In this document: in pieces, positions 62,145-64,000 of the stretch | Position numbering within the stretch: the first letter of the stretch is position 1 | Layout of the letters: each line of letters begins with the position of its first letter | NCBI RefSeq assembly: GCF_900112815.1 | Contig: NZ_FOND01000006.1 | Location: 66,216 to 130,215, forward strand | Source: Blastococcus tunisiensis | GTDB lineage: Bacteria > Actinomycetota > Actinomycetes > Mycobacteriales > Geodermatophilaceae | Length of the DNA: 64,000 nucleotides | Direction of reading: 5' to 3' | Position numbers and translations under genes: made by a program | The notes under the pieces: generated by a model | Databases searched by the model: none | Seen by the model: only the letters and a program-made list of their open reading frames with translations | Told to the model about the DNA's origin: nothing

Positions 62145-63712
62145 GGGCGCACCCGGCCCTTCGGCCGCCGGCGGCGGGCGAAGAACCGCTCCACCCGGCG
62201 CCACCGGTTCGGCGTCTTCTCCGGGTCCATGACCTCGGACTCGGCGAGCGCCCGGTCGGCCGGCCCCAGCTCCGGGGGCTCGAACGGCACCAGCGACCGT
62301 CCGGCCGGCCGGCGCAGCCGCTCGATGCCCCGCACCAGGGACCCGGTGTCGGCGATCGCGGCCGCGACGTCGTCCGCACTGCACCCCAGGTGCTCGGCGA
62401 GCAGCCGGTCGCGGAAGCCGACGACCGTCGCGCCGATCCGTGCGGCGTCCGGCCGCCCCTCGACGGCCTCGATCGCCAGGTCGCACTCGGTGTCCAGGCC
62501 CATCGAGCGGTTGTTCACGTTGCTCGATCCGATCCGCAGCAGACGGTCGTCGACGACCGTCACCTTGGCGTGCACGTAGATGTGCTCGCGCTGCTCCGTC
62601 ACCGGCGTGTACAGCCGGAACCGGTCGTGCACGTCGGCCTCGCGGACCAGCTCCAGGACCCGGGCGCGGGCGGTGCCCATCGCCTTCTCGGAGAGCCAGC
62701 CGTCGGCCGTCTCCGGGTTGACCACGACGACGTCGGGGCCGTCGTCCTCGCGCAGCCGCTCGGCGACCGCCTCGGCGATCCGGCGGCTGGCGAAGTACTG
62801 GCTCTCCACGTAGATCGAGCGGCGGGCCGCGGCGATCGCGGCCAGCCACAGCAGCTCGATCTCGTGCACCAGGGGCGTGCCGCCGTGCTCGGGCCGGGTG
62901 CGGGAGATCGCGACGTCGACGTCGGTGATCAGCGGCTCGACGTCCTCCGGCCAGTACTCGTGCTCGGTGCTGACGGCGTCGAGCCGCTCCCCGGTGCCGC
63001 TCTCCCACCGCTCGCGGGCGAGCTCGGCGACCGCACGGGCGGCCGGACCGGTCATCATGCTCGTCGCGTCGTGCCATGGCCCGGTCGGCCGGCCCTCGCC
63101 CCTCCTGCTCCCCGGACGGCGCCGGTGCGGGTTGGCGTCGGCGTGCTCGGAGGTGTCCCAGCGGTCGGCGGTGACGTCGATGCCGCCGGCGAACGCCAGG
63201 GAGTCGTCGATCACCACGACCTTCTGGTGGTGCGCCCCGCCGACGGGGTGGTGGGTGTCGACGGCGAAGGTGAGCCGGTCCGGGGTCTGCCGGTCGAGCC
63301 ACACGATCGGCTTGAGCCCCCGGCCGAGGGCACGGAGCATGCCGAGGTCCCACTGCAGGACGCCGACGTGCAGGTCGGGGTTGCCCTCCACCGCCCGGTC
63401 GAGCACGGCACCGAGCTGGTCGTCCTCGGGCCGGCCGCCGTCCAGCGGGTCGAGCCGGATCCGCGGGTCGAAGTCCCAGCCGATGAACAGCACCCGCCGC
63501 TCGGCCTGCAGCACGGCGCGCTTCAGGGCGGCGAAGTAGCCGGCCGCGTCCACGAAGATCGCGAAGCGGGTGGCCCGCTCGATCCGCCAGCAGGTCTCGC
63601 CGGGGATCAGCAGCGCGCCGCCCCGCTCCGGGCCGCGGCCGGCGTCCACCACCGGCAGCGGCAGGGCCGGATCGGTGTCGGGCTCGGTCGTCGTCTGGCC
63701 GCCGTCGATCAC
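62141..63712 (-). CDS. Phospholipase D-family protein (two HKD motifs)
   Basis: 523 residues from GTG 63712. Two catalytic HKD motifs: H162-x-K164-x4-D169 with VVVIDDSLAFAGGID, and VHAKVTVVDDRLLRIGSSNVNNRSMG in the second half. Both are followed by the expected GG/GS-N segments. No signal peptide. It may hydrolyse or transphosphatidylate phospholipids; cardiolipin-synthase-like chemistry is possible but it lacks the N-terminal membrane helices of those enzymes. First gene of the lipid operon. Confidence 0.92.
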   Translation of the reverse strand: MIDGGQTTTEPDTDPALPLPVVDAGRGPERGGALLIPGETCWRIERATRFAIFVDAAGYFAALKRAVLQAERRVLFIGWDFDPRIRLDPLDGGRPEDDQLGAVLDRAVEGNPDLHVGVLQWDLGMLRALGRGLKPIVWLDRQTPDRLTFAVDTHHPVGGAHHQKVVVIDDSLAFAGGIDVTADRWDTSEHADANPHRRRPGSRRGEGRPTGPWHDATSMMTGPAARAVAELARERWESGTGERLDAVSTEHEYWPEDVEPLITDVDVAISRTRPEHGGTPLVHEIELLWLAAIAAARRSIYVESQYFASRRIAEAVAERLREDDGPDVVVVNPETADGWLSEKAMGTARARVLELVREADVHDRFRLYTPVTEQREHIYVHAKVTVVDDRLLRIGSSNVNNRSMGLDTECDLAIEAVEGRPDAARIGATVVGFRDRLLAEHLGCSADDVAAAIADTGSLVRGIERLRRPAGRSLVPFEPPELGPADRALAESEVMDPEKTPNRWRRVERFFARRRRPKGRVRP

Positions 63713-63772
63713 CCCGGAAGTGTGCCCCCCGGTCCGGACGAAACCAACGATCGGCCCCCGGGCCGCGCCGGG

Positions 63773-64000
63773 TCAGCTCAGGTGGTGCACCTCCTGGAGC
63801 CGGTGGACAGGGGTCGGGATGCCCTCGTACCGGGCCTTGAGCTGCAGCGCGAGGTAGAGCGAGTAGTGCCGTGACTGGTGCAGGTTCCCGCCGTGGAACC
63901 AGAGGGCCTCCTGCCGGGTGGGCTTCCACATGTTGCGCTGCTCGCCCTCCCACGGGCCCGGGTCCTTGGTGGTGTCCGAGCCCAGGCCCCACACCTTGCC
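63773..64000 (-). CDS. Flavin-containing monooxygenase-like protein, C-terminal part only
   Basis: 76 residues visible, open to the right window edge. The conserved ending ALWFHGGNLHQSRHYSLYLA followed by LQLKARYEGIPTPV is characteristic, as I recall, of NAD(P)/FAD-dependent monooxygenases related to cyclohexanone monooxygenase. The cofactor domains lie outside the window. Confidence 0.7.
   Translation of the reverse strand, partial: GKVWGLGSDTTKDPGPWEGEQRNMWKPTRQEALWFHGGNLHQSRHYSLYLALQLKARYEGIPTPVHRLQEVHHLS

Overview
The window is very GC-rich, densely packed DNA from an actinobacterium. Start codons are often GTG, and most genes within operons overlap their neighbour by 4 bases (ATGA or GTGA). 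Gene content (haem-copper oxidase plus QcrCAB, SARP regulator, Mrp antiporter) fits the Geodermatophilaceae (Geodermatophilus, Blastococcus, Modestobacter). An in-frame UAG at the selenocysteine position of a formate dehydrogenase points the same way, because UAG-encoded selenocysteine has been described in Geodermatophilus and Blastococcus. The genus-level assignment is inference. No gene-free stretch exceeds 300 bases.

Layout. (1) 1-7.1 kb, minus strand: a SARP/BTAD regulator followed by a subtilase, a trypsin-like protease, a peptidoglycan-binding-domain protein, a second trypsin-like protease with a peptidoglycan-binding domain, and a metacaspase cut by the window edge. None has an obvious secretion signal, so this looks like an intracellular protease/caspase cassette. 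(2) 7.2-8.5 kb: a small acidic protein and an NmrA-like oxidoreductase. (3) 8.7-16.9 kb, plus strand: an eight-gene complex-I-like operon, nuoA-(nuoB/D-like)-nuoH-J-K-L-M-N. It has no NADH or Fe-S modules; the NuoB and NuoD positions are filled by one degenerate protein with an Asp-rich repeat linker. (4) 17.0-24.4 kb, minus strand: a complete System I cytochrome c maturation operon (thioredoxin, ccmA, B, C, D, E, F, G, HI) ending in a cupredoxin lipoprotein. (5) 24.5-33.7 kb, plus strand: one long operon for a caa3-type oxidase (ctaC, D, E, G), an extra cytochrome c lipoprotein and a bc complex (qcrC, A, B), plus small membrane proteins.

(6) 33.7-44.7 kb: a MarR regulator, a small unknown protein, an enolase-superfamily dehydratase, then a thiamine-diphosphate enzyme, a giant FAD/Fe-S dehydrogenase, an SDR, a GH15 glucoamylase-like enzyme and an aldose 1-epimerase. 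(7) 44.8-51.0 kb, minus strand: a hemerythrin protein and a three-subunit formate dehydrogenase (catalytic selenoprotein, four-cluster ferredoxin subunit, NrfD-like membrane subunit). The catalytic gene is read through UAG, with a bacterial SECIS hairpin right behind it. (8) 51.1-53.1 kb: a phytoene-dehydrogenase-like FAD enzyme and a holin-superfamily protein. (9) 53.1-59.1 kb, minus strand: a complete mrp/mnh ABCDEFG operon. (10) 59.3-64 kb, minus strand: a TSUP permease, then a lipid module (phospholipase D, patatin, PlsC-type acyltransferase) and the C-terminus of a flavin monooxygenase at the edge.

The theme of the middle of the window is respiratory energy conservation: quinol from formate dehydrogenase (and possibly the nuo-like complex) would feed the bc complex, cytochromes c made by the Ccm machinery, and the caa3 oxidase, while Mrp handles Na+/H+ balance.
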